In this document: piece after piece, positions 1 to 12,333 of the stretch
Numbering within the stretch: the first letter of the stretch is position 1
Layout of the letters: the number at the start of each line of letters is the position of its first letter
Assembly (NCBI GenBank): GCA_936450465.1
Contig: OW388296.1
Coordinates: 48,497,750 to 48,561,749, forward strand
DNA length: 64,000 nt
DNA from: Gibbula magus
Taxonomy: Eukaryota; Mollusca; Gastropoda; Trochida; Trochidae
Reading direction: 5' to 3'
Notes under the pieces: generated by a model
Databases searched by the model: none
Told to the model about the DNA's origin: nothing
Seen by the model: the letters and a program-made list of their open reading frames with translations, nothing else
Position numbers and translations under genes: made by a program

Positions 1-328
1 TTGATAGCTTGGAAAGCAGGAAAGTGAATCAGAAAAAAGAATGTACCTATTTGGAGTTAAGTTTTTAATGTGATGGGCGGCCTTAAGGATAGCCTAGCTT
101 CTGCTTCTTCAGGTGTACATCTAGTACCCCTCAGGTAGATGTACAGTCGTACATATATCAATCATGAATACATTAGCAATACGTGGCCATTGTTGCCTGG
201 ATGTAAGGATGTGGGTCCCGAAAAGGTAACAAAATTTGAATTTTTGCTGATGGGGCGATTCCAAAATATAAAACAATGTTAAATTTTGTTCACAATAAGA
301 TAGGAAAAAATTTTAATAATGAAGGATT

Positions 329-981
329 TTAGAGACTCATGTTCTGCTCACAGACGTAGAATTTGGGGTTACGATCAAACCACCTGAAGAGTCCACAAGA
401 TTGTTTAGCAACTATAAAGTCCTTGTTAGTGGAACTGTTACTTGGGTTGCCCGGTGCCTAGTAGAAGAAACTCATCTTACGTCCAACTGTAGTTGCCAAT
501 CGCCCTCAGTAATGGCATCGCTTCCTTCCAAGTAATAGCTGACATCGACAGACTCTGTTGGAAAATGACATATTAATCAGGCTTTGGATATTGCATAATA
601 CAAGGTGCAACTTGTCTAGAAATAGTTTTCATTGGGAAAAGACATCTACCATTTATTGATACGAAGGTACACGTACAAAGTGCTATTGCAGATAAACGTA
701 AACATGTTAGATTTGTTCACTATGGCATGTATTTCAATTATTCAACATTGTAAAAATTACTGAATCCTGTATTGAATGAATAATAATCACAAAGGACACA
801 CCTGACGAAGCTGTAACTTGTTTGACGAAATGGTCCTGTTTCTCCTGACTGTCAATGACCAGGAGATGTTCCCCTCTGGAGGCGCACTCAGCCACGATGG
901 GATCATAGCGCATCTTCAACAGACCCAGGCGATAACAAAGGTCAAGGTTCCGGACATGGATGTAGCCAGGTGGACAGGTGC
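329..981 (-). pseudogene. C-type lectin-like domain exons, decayed (minus strand)
   Basis: Exon 802-981 (180 bp; acceptor tgtcag, donor gtgtgt) encodes TCPPGYIHVRNLDLCYRLGL and ECASRGEHLLVIDSQEKQDH, the first half of a CTLD. The next exon, 329-554 (acceptor ttccaacag), gives ESVDVSYYLEGSDAITEGDW, and in another frame APGNPSN and CGLFRWFDRNPKFYVCEQ with a TAA at 329-331, the second half. A frameshift near 475-485 and a TAG at 458-460 (where the fold expects Trp) disable it. The phase fits between the two exons. Confidence 0.75.
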
Positions 982-1021
982 CTGACAGACAAAAAATTCC
1001 GTTCAATGCATGTGAACACAT

Positions 1022-3188
1022 ATTCCCTTATCACAGGATTTATTCTTCAGTTTTTCGACCCTAGCCTCTATTCATCTCAGGCAGATTTATTGTTTTGAAG
1101 AAAATGCTCCAGTGGCAACTACATATAATATCCCAGTTTCAGTCTTTTTAAAACCGACCTTGTTCTGAGGAATACAATTTGCAAAACAATGCATCTACCG
1201 GATACGAACAGGTTCTGTAGATTTCTCGCCACAAGGTCTGAGGACACTCCGTATAGACGTGTGTTCAGAACCAGTTTAGCACAGCCAAAACCCAGTCAAA
1301 TAGCTGTCAGTGACCAATCACATCATAGTTTTTAAACGGTCACTGTTTTGAAAGCAATCTTAAGAGACAAAAGAATTGCTGTTTGGAGTTATCTCCCCCT
1401 AGCTTCTCGCACCGAAAGCTTTTGTTGGACGTCTTGTGATTGGTTAACTGAAATGCGTCAGAACATGGGAGTCTACGGGCTGTTATCAGACGGCTTAGTG
1501 AGGAAACCTCTGGACGATATGAGTTCGTATTCCTGTAGCTGCACTATTTTGCAATTTTTATTCCTTGGAAAACCGTCGATTTTAATCAGACTAATCCCTT
1601 TTATCCAATAAAATCACATATTTAATCGACTACATCGTTTAAATCAACCGAGTTATTTCAATGATCTTAGCTTTTGACTGTGAGCAGTTTTGCTAATTAG
1701 CAAATGTCCTTAAATGACTATTTTCTTTTTTTGTCTCTGATTTGGATCAGCGTTTTTATGGTCAATTGGTTTTAGAAAATCGTAAAGCATATATCTAGGA
1801 AAACACATTAACTGAAATAACCTTATCCATACGTAATAAATAACATTATGAAATTTACAAATGTGCAAAAGCATTCAATCAGGACATTTTCTTACCGAGA
1901 AATTCACAATAGATGAACAGAATGTACGATCAAATATAAAGGGTGTATAACTTGGACGTGAAACAAATAAGTATACAAATACATGGATCTACCTGACGAG
2001 CATTGGCCGTCACGAAACTATTAAAATGTTCTGTGTTATAAAATTGTGTGTTTTGTGATAACCCCTGCTTACCTGTCCTTAAAGATCCACAAACCTCGAC
2101 CATATCACTTTTCCGTTTTTATTCAAGCATATTCCAAGTTGACGAGGATTCAACTTGATATTTGTCAATTCAACCGATAAACACCTTTTATAACGCCTTT
2201 TTAGAACGCCACTCATGTACACGGCCATGGTGAGTTGATCAAAGTTCTATAGTTCCAATACTTTCATTTGAAATTGGGAAAGATACTTTTCCCATATTTT
2301 TATCCGAAGTGATTTAAACATTATTTTATTTCCACAAACATATGAATTGACAATTAAAAACTACATGTAATATAAAATGCAAGGCCTTTTATATAACATG
2401 TTAGGAAAATGGTAGTGATATTACACTGCATCTAAGTAATTGTAAATGTACACGACTATAGATTTAAACATAGCCCGAATAGGTTCTTCTAAAAAGTATA
2501 AACCAGTAAAATTGATGAAAATTATAGGATTTTCTTAGTTGTAATGAAACTATTCTATTAGCAAAATAACGTCACCATGAGAAATATTGACGCAGTAGAT
2601 TTCAAGCTATAGACACTCTTCAAACACGAAATCATGCACAACAAAAAAATTAACTAATAATGGCGTTTATAATATATAACAAAAATTGCATGATCTTTTT
2701 TATGTTTTAATAGTCAGTTATTCATTTCAAAACATATTGTAGCTTATAAGATAACATAACACTCCACTCGATTGGGAAAAGAACAAATCTAAAATCAGCG
2801 GTTGAATGTCGAAACATGCTCCTAAAACTCCGAAATTACACCCTACGGACGCACAAATACCAATTCTATCGGAAACTTGTAATGTCAAAACGTTCTTATT
2901 ATGTTTTAATGGAATATGCAACGAACATCGACAAATCGCCTAAGGATTTCATTAAGCAACTCCTGTGTATGACGTCACATCGCTAACGAAGGTTATGCTA
3001 CACTGAGGGGCCGCGGCAAACTGTTTCAGGAATGAGATAATGAGCAGGCTAAATTTACTCACTTTGAAGAGCTATATCTTGATGAGTAGGTGACGCTTCG
3101 AAATAATCGTTTGTGTTTTGCTTACTTGAAAGTATTGTCTATATGAATTAACGCATTAACATCGAAAAAAACAGAGAGATGATCTTAT
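1022..3188 (-). other. Putative intron between PAN and lectin relic exons
   Basis: A+T-rich with no further exon that I can support. Confidence 0.35.
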
Positions 3189-3386
3189 CTTTAAGCTATA
3201 GTACTCAGTGCCTCTATCCTGAGCAGCATCCTCCTCAGAAACGAACAGGACGTCATGGAGTTGGCACTTTCCTGAATCCTGGTTGAAGAACATGGAAACA
3301 CAGGTCAGATCCCCCAGACACATCATCCAGCATTCCATTGGACTTCCTTCCTAACACATTTATGACGTTGGTTAACATAATCCTGT
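3189..3386 (-). pseudogene. PAN/apple-like exon upstream of the lectin exons
   Basis: Encodes MECWMMCLGDLTCVSMFFNQ, then GKCQLHDVLFVSEEDAAQDR, the Cys pattern of a PAN/apple domain (extracellular binding). Acceptor ttttacag at 3387. The expected donor reads AAAG|ATAAGA, a GT-to-AT change, and a ~5-nt indel before MECW brings in a TAG, so the exon looks dead. In order on the minus strand it precedes the CTLD exons, so this was likely a secreted PAN + lectin protein. Confidence 0.6.
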
Positions 3387-4487
3387 CTGTAAAATCACTT
3401 TAGTGGGTGATTAATTCATCCCGAATTTCAACGGATACAGTAACTGAGAAAAAAAAGCAGTATCCTTAACATTTTTATATAAAGGATCTTCATCTTCACA
3501 ACCCCCTCAAGCATTGCGCATCTGGTTGATGTCTGTTCATAAGAAGTCTGATCTGAGACATGTGTGTAAGGGTCCCAATTGATTTATGACATTTAGTTTA
3601 ATGGTATGATTTTTTACAAGCCACTTCACTTACTAACCAGTGTGACTTTAAGGAGAACCGTTCAGAAACAAAATGTCATTAAAAGCAGAGCTCCTTTTTG
3701 GAACTGTCAATCGCTTGGCTCGTTAGCTTAAAGCTGTGCAGACAAAAATAAACAAGACTAAACGGGAAAAGCCAATCTCCCTACCGTACATACGAATGTC
3801 TTCATTAACCCTTTCTTAGTATATATGAAATGATATTATTTTCCAAATATGTAAATGATCAATGCATAAAACAATAATAATTTGGAATGACAAAAGTAAT
3901 ATGTAGGTAAATGAACTTTATAAAGTAACACGACAAAACGATTATAAAGGGAATTTTCTAAACATCACTGAACTTTCAGATCATTGTTTAACTTTTGTAG
4001 AAGAAGTGTTTCAAGTGTTAAAATGTATTATTCATTATCAAAATCAGCTTTGAGTTCTTCAAAAGAAAGCGACGATCAGTTCCAAGGATGCTGCATTTCT
4101 GCCCTTGCTGATGGCCAGTGATTCATCAAATATTCAAGTTATAATCCCAAAACAAGTTCATATTTCTAATGTATTTACTGTTTTAAAAGACATTTATTGG
4201 TGGTGATGTGACACCGGTGGTACCCAGTCACCAAACCTGCAATTCACAATGCCCTTTGTATATTTGTATATATTAACTTATATACAATAAGTTAGCTTTT
4301 GATTATGCTAATTCCCTGTGGTCATTATGCAGAGGCACAATATCTACAGCTTATTACCCCCACCAGTGGCCAAGAAGTCAGCATTTCAGCTTTCTGGAGC
4401 GATTCAAACTGGAGAAGATGAAAATATCGTTTTAGGTATGCCTGTATCCTGTATCATGGGATCAGCAAATCTTAAATTTAAATACCC
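3387..4487. other. Non-coding interval
   Basis: No gene or structured repeat recognised. A signal-peptide exon for the minus-strand PAN/lectin relic would be expected here but was not found. Confidence 0.35.
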
Positions 4488-4698
4488 TAAAGATACATCC
4501 ATTGTGTTGTTGGGAATCACATATTACAAACGTTATAAATGGTGTTTCTTTGGTTACCTGCCAAAACGCAGAACTGCAAAACGCAGAATCCCAATTAGCA
4601 GAAATGAAAAGTTCATTGTCAGGCTGGTCACACCTATTCAATTAAGTAATGGACTGGTCCACTCTGACAGTGAGTAGAGCGACACAGTCAAATTAGCA

Positions 4699-5107
4699 GA
4701 TCACTGAATCAACAGGTCAATGTTCAACAGTATGAACCTCCCGGTATATGTTTATATGAAAATACTGAGTAGTAACACACTGTAACAATATATTCAACAC
4801 TCTATCAAAACATTGTTAAACAGTATAATCCTCCCAGGTACATGTGTTTGTAAGTAAATACTGAGTAGTAACACACTGTAACAATATATTCAGCACTCTA
4901 TCAAAACATTGTTAAACAGTATAATCCTCCCAGGTACATGTGTTTGTAAGTAAATACTGAGTAGTAACACACTGTAACAATATATTCAGCACTCTATCAA
5001 AACATTGTTAAACAGTATAATCCTCCCAGGTACATGTGTTTGTAAGTAAATACTGAGTAGTAACACACTGTAACAATATATTCAGCACTCTATCAAAACA
5101 TTGTTTA
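4699..5107 (+). repeat. 96-bp tandem repeat, about 4 copies, inside the MULE
   Basis: The anchor agtaacacactgtaac recurs at 4771, 4867, 4963 and 5059, an exact 96-bp period. The inner copies are nearly identical and the first is more diverged. It lies between the left TIR and the transposase gene. Confidence 0.92.
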
Positions 5108-5208
5108 GAGTAAACAATTAAACTTTAATCTCATACTTCCTTCTCCGAAACAATCTTTGTCCACATATATAGGTGTTAGAAACATGGCATAGACATTCCA
5201 ATTCCACA

Positions 5209-6347
5209 ATGGCTGGGTTACGGAAAGTAGAATATGTGATGTCTCAGAAAGGTGCTCCACAAGTGTTACTTGACGGATACTTGTATGCTAAGAACAAGGA
5301 TAAGGGGGACACTGTTTACTGGCGGTGTGTTGATAGGTCATGCACTGGCAAGTGTACCACGGTCACAGACTTCGTGAAGATAACAACTCAACACAACCAT
5401 CCACCTAGTGACGAGCGGGCCCTGAAGTTTGTCAGCACGCTGAGGAAGAGAGCTAGAGAAGAAACGACGCCAATGCAGCAGATCTACAACAACGAGGTGA
5501 ACCATCAGGAGGAAGATCTTCTAGCCCACCTGCCGTCTTTCCCCAGTGTGAGCAGCGCCATGTACCGTCACAGACGCCACAACATCCCACCACTGCCTGC
5601 ATCAAGAGCTGAGGTGGACCTTCAAGACCAGTGGACCACAACTCAAGATGGCAGAAGATTCTTGCTGTTTGCGGATGGAGAAGAAAACAAGATCCTGGCC
5701 TTCTGTTCCGAAGAGTCCCTGGAAGCCTTGCAGTCTGCTGACTACATCTACATGGACGGCACCTTCTCCTCCTGTCCGGCTCTCTGGAACCAGGTGTACA
5801 TCATACATGCCATGTCAGGATCGACCATGTACCCACTGGTCTTGCGGTTGCCTACAAGGAAGATGCTGAGGTTAGGAAGTGGGTTCGCCGAGCTGCAGGT
5901 CTCCCGCTGCTTCCCCTGCTCCAGGTCCAGGATGCGTGGCTCGATGCTATGAACCACTGCCCAGACGTACTACAAGCTGATGCCTTCAACGACTACATCG
6001 TCGCGACGTGGGTGGGTGACGATGCCAGGTTCCCACCCCGACTCTGGAACCACCATGGAACACAAGGACCCCGCACCAACAACAACCTTGAAGGGTTTCA
6101 CTCCCGGATCGGCAAGACACTGCAGCACAGACACCCCAACGTCTACAGGTTCATTGAACTGATCAAGAACATTGAAAACGGAGAGAAGGCGAAGGTCATC
6201 CAGATCAACTTTGGAGCTGCTCCACCACCCAAGAAAGCAATCTACAAAGAGAAGGAGCAGCGCCTGTCTCGTCTGAAAGATCAGCTTCGCCGTGGATGCA
6301 GTCGGACCTCTCATGATGATGAAGATGTGAATGAAAGCACAGATTGA
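5209..6347 (+). pseudogene. MULE transposase with FLYWCH zinc finger, deleted core
   Basis: ATG at 5209 opens MAGLRKVEYVMSQKG. Residues ~15-75 form a FLYWCH finger (GYLYAKNKDKGDTVYWRC, SCTGKC, HNH). The MULE domain begins with YIYMDGTFSSCP, holding the first catalytic Asp, and stops near TMYPLV (~5845). The frame then shifts; downstream coding resumes with the family's C-terminal part (DAFNDYIVATWVGDDARFPP, NNLEGFHSRIGK) to the TGA at 6345-6347. The middle of the transposase, including the second catalytic Asp and C/H region, is missing by deletion, so it should not be active. Confidence 0.85.
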
Positions 6348-7060
6348 ACAATGAACAATGATAAGCAATGTTGTAAATTATTGTTAATATGTTATTGTAA
6401 GTTATTGTACGTTATTAATATGATGAAGAGATACATCAACATCAATATCCAAGATGATGAAAGAATCCAACAATGGAAACATATGATTAAAAAACATGCA
6501 CAATACATGTTTACACAACAAATTGTATTTTTGTCTTCATTTCATTTCCTATCGGGCCGTTCCATTATATTATGAGGGTTCAGGTGTGTGCAACCAACCA
6601 TAAATGTTGTTGTTTTAGCAGTTCTGCGTTTTGCAGTTCTGCGTTTTGGCAGGATACCGTTTCTTTATCGAGAAGTACCGACTGTTACCGAAAAGCCCCA
6701 CTTTGATGATAGTCGACTTGTACATTGACGATATGAAGGTAAAAGTAGTGATTTCGGATCGAAAACCGGACAATGCACCGCTATTAACGCGCGCCAATGA
6801 GTCAAACGTAATTTTGGAATCTTATTTATAACAAACAAAATGATAAATTTGGGTTGATCATGTTTAATAGGTCATATAACTACTGTGCATGTAAATGGGA
6901 CTGGAAGTTTCGGTTTCTGCACATGCATAATGATGTTACTCTATTTTAATTGGAAACTAGTAATTGTGTCATATTTGGCGATTGGGGATGAATATGCAAG
7001 CTGAGTTAACTTAGTTAATTGACTCTAATTACAATGTTGTTTGTCTCCACTTGGTCTTCA

Positions 7061-7316
7061 TTCTCTTCCCACAGAGATTACTGCATTCAGATTTCCGATC
7101 CTAACCTCTGTTGTATTACGCTTGAAACTCATTTGGTCGACATGGCCACTAAAAGATAATTTTTCATTGGTTAAGAAACAGGGATACATTATGAATTTAT
7201 GATATTCCGTTTTCCTCCGCTAGGGGACTTTGCTTCTGCTCTCGATTTCCAGCGATATTGAACATAGGTTAGGATCGGAATCTGAAGGAAGTAACCTCTG
7301 TGGGAAGAGAATGCTT
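7061..7316. mobile_element. Hairpin MITE, ~50-bp inverted arms
   Basis: Arms 7061-7113 and 7263-7316 pair with few mismatches (ctcttcccacagag ... ctctgtgggaagag; ccgatcctaacct ... aggttaggatcgg). About 150 bp lie between them with no coding capacity. Superfamily not determined. Confidence 0.7.
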
Positions 7317-8345
7317 GTCTGAGAATGTCTGTTGTCTGAGAGGTCAGCATGCCTACAACTTCACAACTGTGAGAATCACCACATCAACATTACATAATCC
7401 TCATTGGCAAATGAGTCCTGGGCTCCATTCCATAACAGCGACCGCTCAATGTAGCGCTCATTCTCTCCTGAACGACACGGTGCAAAACCTCAAGTTCGCT
7501 CGCTTTGCTAAGTAGCGCTACATTGAGCCATCGCGTTTAAGAGAGGTTCAAAAGTAATCGCTAATTGAGCGATTGCTTTGTAACCTTTCTTGAACACGGC
7601 CCTGTATTGAGTGTGGTCATCAGGTCAAAGTGTAAAATATGAACGGATTGGTTGAAAAAGGATCTAACATTGTAATGTTGTTGGTCTGAGGCAGCAAGTC
7701 CAGCAGAGAGTGTCGGGAGAGCATGATTGTTTATCTGTAAATGCATCGCGTTTCTATGAGAATGGGGTATTTATCACAAGTCCATTGTTAAATCACAATA
7801 ATTAAGTGAGTGAGTGAATTATTGCTTAACGCCGGTTCGGCAGTATTGCAGCTATTATCGGCTAGCACAATAATTAAACATTATAGATTGTTTTGCACCC
7901 ACTAATGAGCTATTGCAACCATAAAATCATTACATCGTAAGCTTTGTACTTGACAAACTGACAATTAAAACTTATAACTATGAATATTGAATATTTAAGA
8001 TGCCCACGGCCTAGTATTTTCACTTTCATGAGCCATTTTAGAAAAGTTAGGAGGATTATGTAAAGGACGGACGGATGAATGGATGGTCGGATCTCGGACC
8101 CCATACGTTGCCAATGTAATCATTTAAAACACAATCAATATACAGTAGTCAATATTTCATTTTCGAAACATGTTGGGTACTTTTTTCTTTGTGACTGTTT
8201 ATATGTAGTCGCTCATTTTCAAAATTTAGAAAAAGGATTTAATAAATAGACTTGATACACGAACTAGTCCAGTGGCAGGATCCCACATTTCAAGAAAAGC
8301 TTGTTTTGTCTATTAACAATGGGTTTTTTTCATTTTTCAGTTGTC
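7317..8345. other. Non-coding interval with a short dispersed-repeat fragment
   Basis: No gene recognised. 7803-7870 (gtgagtgaattattgcttaacgcc...) matches 47368-47437 and looks like the tail of a dispersed repeat. 7428-7605 contains interrupted self-complementary blocks around cgctacattgagc, possibly an old MITE. Confidence 0.4.
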
Positions 8346-8370
8346 CCTAGTATATACTTGAAATTTAGCC

Positions 8371-11300
8371 CGGGTGGCCACTCGCCACCCTTGTGGGTTT
8401 TTCAAAATCCAAGATGGCCGCCATGGTGGCAAAAATAGTGAGCAAAAATCCATCAATGAACATGGTTTTATTAAAAACGTAGTAGAATCGTGATTTTGGA
8501 GTCATTATATATGTTGTCAAGGACAAGGAATATTATCATCCTATTATAAACTATTTTGTGATTCTCTTGACAAAAAAAAATCCAAGATGGCCGCCATGGA
8601 GGTCAAAATAGTGACATAAATCTATCGCTGATAATGACTATGGATATTGCCCGAGTAGATTCATAATGTTGGGTATTAAGATATATTTTTCAAGGACAAG
8701 GATTCTTTTGTCCTATTTTAAGACAATTTGTTGACTCTTGATAATAATAATCCAAGATGGCCGCCAAAGCATGCATTCAAGAACATCATCAAAATACCAC
8801 AAAATACCACAAATCGTACATTTTACACATAGTCATCCTCATCAATGATTTCGTCTGCAAAGTCATCAGGTTCGCCATGATTGTTGGCCATGTCGTCTTC
8901 TTCTTGATTGACTGCTTCGTCAGTGTCCCGTGTGTTCAAATGATTCAAACAGCCTTGACCACCACCACAGGCACAGAACATCGTGCAAGGAAGTTGACTT
9001 CCGCTGCACCCACAGTTTGTCCCTTTACAAGGTAGCTGTGAAGAGCAACCACATTTGACCAGCTTCAAGATTTGTTCAGGAGCATAGGGTACTCCTTCTG
9101 TCATATTTCTTGGGATGAGACACTTATTTGTTTCATCTGCTTCCCAACCATAATCCACCGCATTGAGAGAAGGTGGATCTCCACTAAGGGCTGTGTACCA
9201 CTGAGCAACCTGGAAGTGTGCTCTGTAAACATTTTGCTCAAATGCTTGAGTTGTTGGTGGTAAGCCACAGAGTTTTGGTGCTGCAGTTGATGTTCCTGTT
9301 TTCTGTGCCCACAGCTGCTGCCTGCATTCCGTCATGGAAGAACATGGTGCTTTACAACCATAGCATGCAGCCATGAACTCAGTTGATTGGTTGACCACGT
9401 TGGTGAGAGTTGCCGTAGATTTACCAATTTGATCAAGTGTGTGGCCTTGTCTTATCACCTTTACTGCTTTTGTCTTCCCAATTCCATATGTTGCTGCAAC
9501 TGAGTCACATCCAGTAATGGCATGGAGTGCTAGGATTGAGGACATGATGTCAGAATGTTTGCGAGCAGTTTCCTTTATGTCAATACAAGCTCTACCCTTG
9601 ACTGGGGACTGCATAGTCATTGGTGACTCAAGCTTCTCACTCGAATAGAAGTGCAGTAGCAAAGCAAACACATCTGTATCATCAGAAACAACAGCGATTC
9701 TTGATTCTGGATCCTCCTTAGCAATGTGGATGGCTTGTTGGGTGAGGAAGATGTCTGCTTCTTCATGAGATGAAGAGAGATCTTCACGAAGAGTTGTTTG
9801 TCCTTCAGACACTTGTGTGGGCTCGGACTCATCTGCTGTAAGTACTAGCTTGTGATACTGAGTTGATTGAAGCAAGAAGTCAACATCACTTAGTATTTGC
9901 TCACAAATAAGTTTGTTCAACCTTGCCTTGTTTGTGTAGTTCTTGAGCACTGTATCTCGAGCAGGCAATGGAGTTGTCAGTGTCAGATGATGGATACGGC
10001 TACTTGTTGCTCTGGCAGATCGGGTATTACTTTTCGTTGAGTAGTCATGATATCTGTCAAAACACAACTAGACATCAGCTCCAGACAAAAGCAGAGAGAG
10101 CCATGCCTTGAATCCAGATATGAAAGTCGCAACAGTTCCCTGAGCAGGCCAATCAAGTGTCCAAATAACAGCTGACACGTCCAGCACGATAGCAGTTGGG
10201 CTCATTGTCAAGCGTTGTGAGACATCGACTTTAATGTTCTTCTTCAGTGTGGACTTTCCGGTAGCAACTCGCATTTGGCCATCAGCATGAAACATGGAAG
10301 GTGGATAGGCTGTGAGTTCTGTTGCGAGGACTTCCTGAAAGTTGAGTGTCCTCTGACTGACTAGGAGGCCAATGACGTGGGCATAGATGGCTTCTTGGTC
10401 AATCACAGCATGTTCTCCGACAGTCAGATGTTTCTTCTTGGTGTTGAATCTGACGACTTCTCTTGAGAGTGAAGTGTAGAAACCTTCTGGCCAGGATTTC
10501 TCGAACTGGATCATTTGATCACCCCCAATGTCCACGGCATTGTCGACATTGACATCTGGTTGGGCTACTTGACCAGTCCTGATGTTGAGCAGAGATCCAC
10601 TTTCATGACTTTCTGGATCAATGGGATTGATACATGACAGCAGTATTTTGCGCAACGACTGACGATCATCCCCATCCCGATTGATTCGACTTGGCGATTC
10701 TTCCTTGTGGGTCATTTGCACTGCCTCTTCATTTCCAGACATTTTCTTGAGGTCTCCGGTCATGGTCATGGTAGCATCCATACTGTACACCCATGTTGCC
10801 ATGGTTTGAGGCCTTTTTGTTGTTCCAATAATGCCACCTGGACCATGTCCTTTTCTCATCCAGTTCGTCTCTATGAACATGTCGCTCCATTGTCCATTGT
10901 AGATCCCAGCATTATGGTGAAGCGATTGCTGACCGTTGCATAATCTGTCCAACATCTCTTGGCCAAGCCAGGTCATGGAACGAACGTAGTAGAGCCCATA
11001 TCTACCATAGTTGTACTTGTGTGCAGCAAACATATAGGGCAGCATGTCCTCAGCGGTTTTGATGTGCAGAGGCCAGTCTCCTTCATGTGATGCTCGACAA
11101 AACCTCATCATCAGAAATGTTGGCTTGATGATGTTACATACCCACAGCTTTGTGGTGCGACTCTGCACTGAGAGTGCATCGAGAGCATCCTCCAGATCAT
11201 CCATATTGCTTATGTCCGAATTTTCCTTCTCCAAGACGGGTCGGAGCAATTCTTCTTCAGCATGAGTAGAATTGCTTTTACAAAGAAATATTTAGTTAGT

Positions 11301-12333
11301 CCCTAAGGTCCATTTTTACACCATTGAACATTTGTCAATAATCAAAGTTTTAGACAACATATGCACATTATTAAATGTTGTATTCCATAAAAAATAATGA
11401 TATCACTATTTTAAGTTAACTTTGACAACCATGCAACAATACAAGGAATATATACTCACCAAAGAAGCAGAAAAACAGCAAACATCAGTAGTGAAAATTA
11501 GCGTCTGCTTACAGGAAGACATGTTGAATGGCATAAAGGGAGACAACTCCCTCAGGGTTTCCTCACAACTTATTGGAAATGTTTGATTCAATTCCAGTCC
11601 TCAGGTGGATTTTAAAAAAAGAAATTACTGATGAATTTTTGTACATTGTTTGTGATAAATTAGTTGCATTTTGTAGTGTAAAAGACATAAGATATAATTT
11701 AGGGGGAGTGTATGTGTCTTATCACATGAAAATGATATATAAACAAATATGATTAAAAATATATTTCATTCATATATCAATTTCAGACTAATTACGAATA
11801 TGTTTAAATAAGGAATATGTGTATTAGATGTTTTAGTTAAGTCTAAAAATTGTTAATCTTAATATTTGCAGCCACGGTTGAGATATAGTAAATTTTAGGG
11901 AAACATGACTCAGCATAAATATACATAACTTAACCAAAGCGATCACACCTGCATGGTTTTTCAATTAGAAATGGACATAAAGTCTTGTGATGTCTTAAAC
12001 ATGAATGTTACATAAATGTAATATAGTTAATAGCTATTGGAAGAGGTAATCATTGTAATATCAGCAATCACGATTCAAAATTATATCTTTTCTTTGCGTT
12101 TTCTTTTGTATTTAGCGGCCATCTTGGATTTATTTTCGCAAAAAATGACCCCAAAATACTAAATTAACATTGTTTGACAATGAAAGGTTAAAAAAAATCA
12201 CCAAATATGCCCTTCTACACAATCTAGAACAAATGTTATGAAGATATTTTGTTTTTTTACGTTCATGGCAGCCATCTTGGCGGCCATCTTGGATTTTGAA
12301 AAAGCCACCAGGGTGGCGAGCGGCCACCCGGGC
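8371..12333 (-). mobile_element. DNA transposon with XPG/PIN-like nuclease and subterminal repeats (superfamily uncertain, Academ-like?)
   Basis: Inverted ends: tagcccgggtggccactcgc on the left and its complement ending ...cgagcggccacccgggcta on the right, with pairing extending ~60 bp through ttttcaaaatccaagatggc. The motif ccaagatggccgcc is repeated subterminally at 8411, 8580 and 8751 and inverted at 12115 and 12268-12296. The flanks suggest a 5-bp duplication AAATT, though the A/T composition leaves the exact edge ambiguous. It carries one long minus-strand ORF with a nuclease domain. Academ transposons with an XPG-type nuclease are the closest known architecture I can name; that assignment is an inference. 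Confidence 0.75.
8823..11290 (-). pseudogene. Transposon-encoded XPG/PIN-like nuclease with Cys-rich C-terminus, one in-frame amber codon
   Basis: Two open segments (10068-11249 and 8823-10067) are in one frame, parted only by TAG at 10068-10070, right before LCFDRYHDYS. The C-terminal segment has HEEADIFLTQQ, SRIAVVSDDTDVFALLLHF (acidic active-site motifs) and ITGCDSVAATYGIGKTKAVK, a helix-hairpin-like motif as in XPG/FEN nucleases. A Cys-rich stretch resembling a CXC domain follows (LVKCGCSSQLPCKGTNCGCS, then CTMFCACGGG) and an acidic tail. The N-terminal ~390 residues are unrecognised. The frame stays open above 11249 to a possible acceptor (tttgtaaaag) near 11280; an upstream exon near 11459-11590 ending in a good donor (CTTTG|GTGAGT) is possible. 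Confidence 0.75.

Larger units (their letters stand above)
4552..6658 (+). mobile_element. MULE-type DNA transposon with 37-bp TIRs, internally deleted
   Basis: Terminal inverted repeats of 37 bp at 4552-4588 and 6622-6658 (ggt..cctgccaaaacg, with the motif AACGCAGAA repeated inside), differing at two positions. An 8-bp direct repeat GTTTCTTT flanks it (4544-4551, 6659-6666). It carries a FLYWCH/MULE transposase relic and a 96-bp tandem array between the left TIR and the gene. It is inserted into a MITE-A copy whose halves lie on either side. Confidence 0.9.
4488..7013. mobile_element. MITE-A copy 1, split by the MULE
   Basis: The left end aaagatacatccattgtg (4489-4551) and the internal part 6659-7013 match MITE-A copies at 60336-60826 and 47453-49545 (shared tags: aagtaccgactgttaccg, cgcgcgccaatgag, tttctgcacatgcataatga). 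The right terminus is missing here. Confidence 0.8.

Noticed and set aside
4318..4677. 119-codon plus-strand frame as a gene
   Set aside because: It runs across the MITE-A left end and the MULE terminal repeat, so it is a chance opening through repeats.
5970..6368. 132-codon minus-strand frame opposite the MULE C-terminus
   Set aside because: Mirror of the transposase coding strand; no motif and no conservation argument.
8823..11249. Host nuclease gene
   Set aside because: It lies between inverted terminal repeats with a candidate target duplication and has an in-frame stop, so a transposon gene explains it better.
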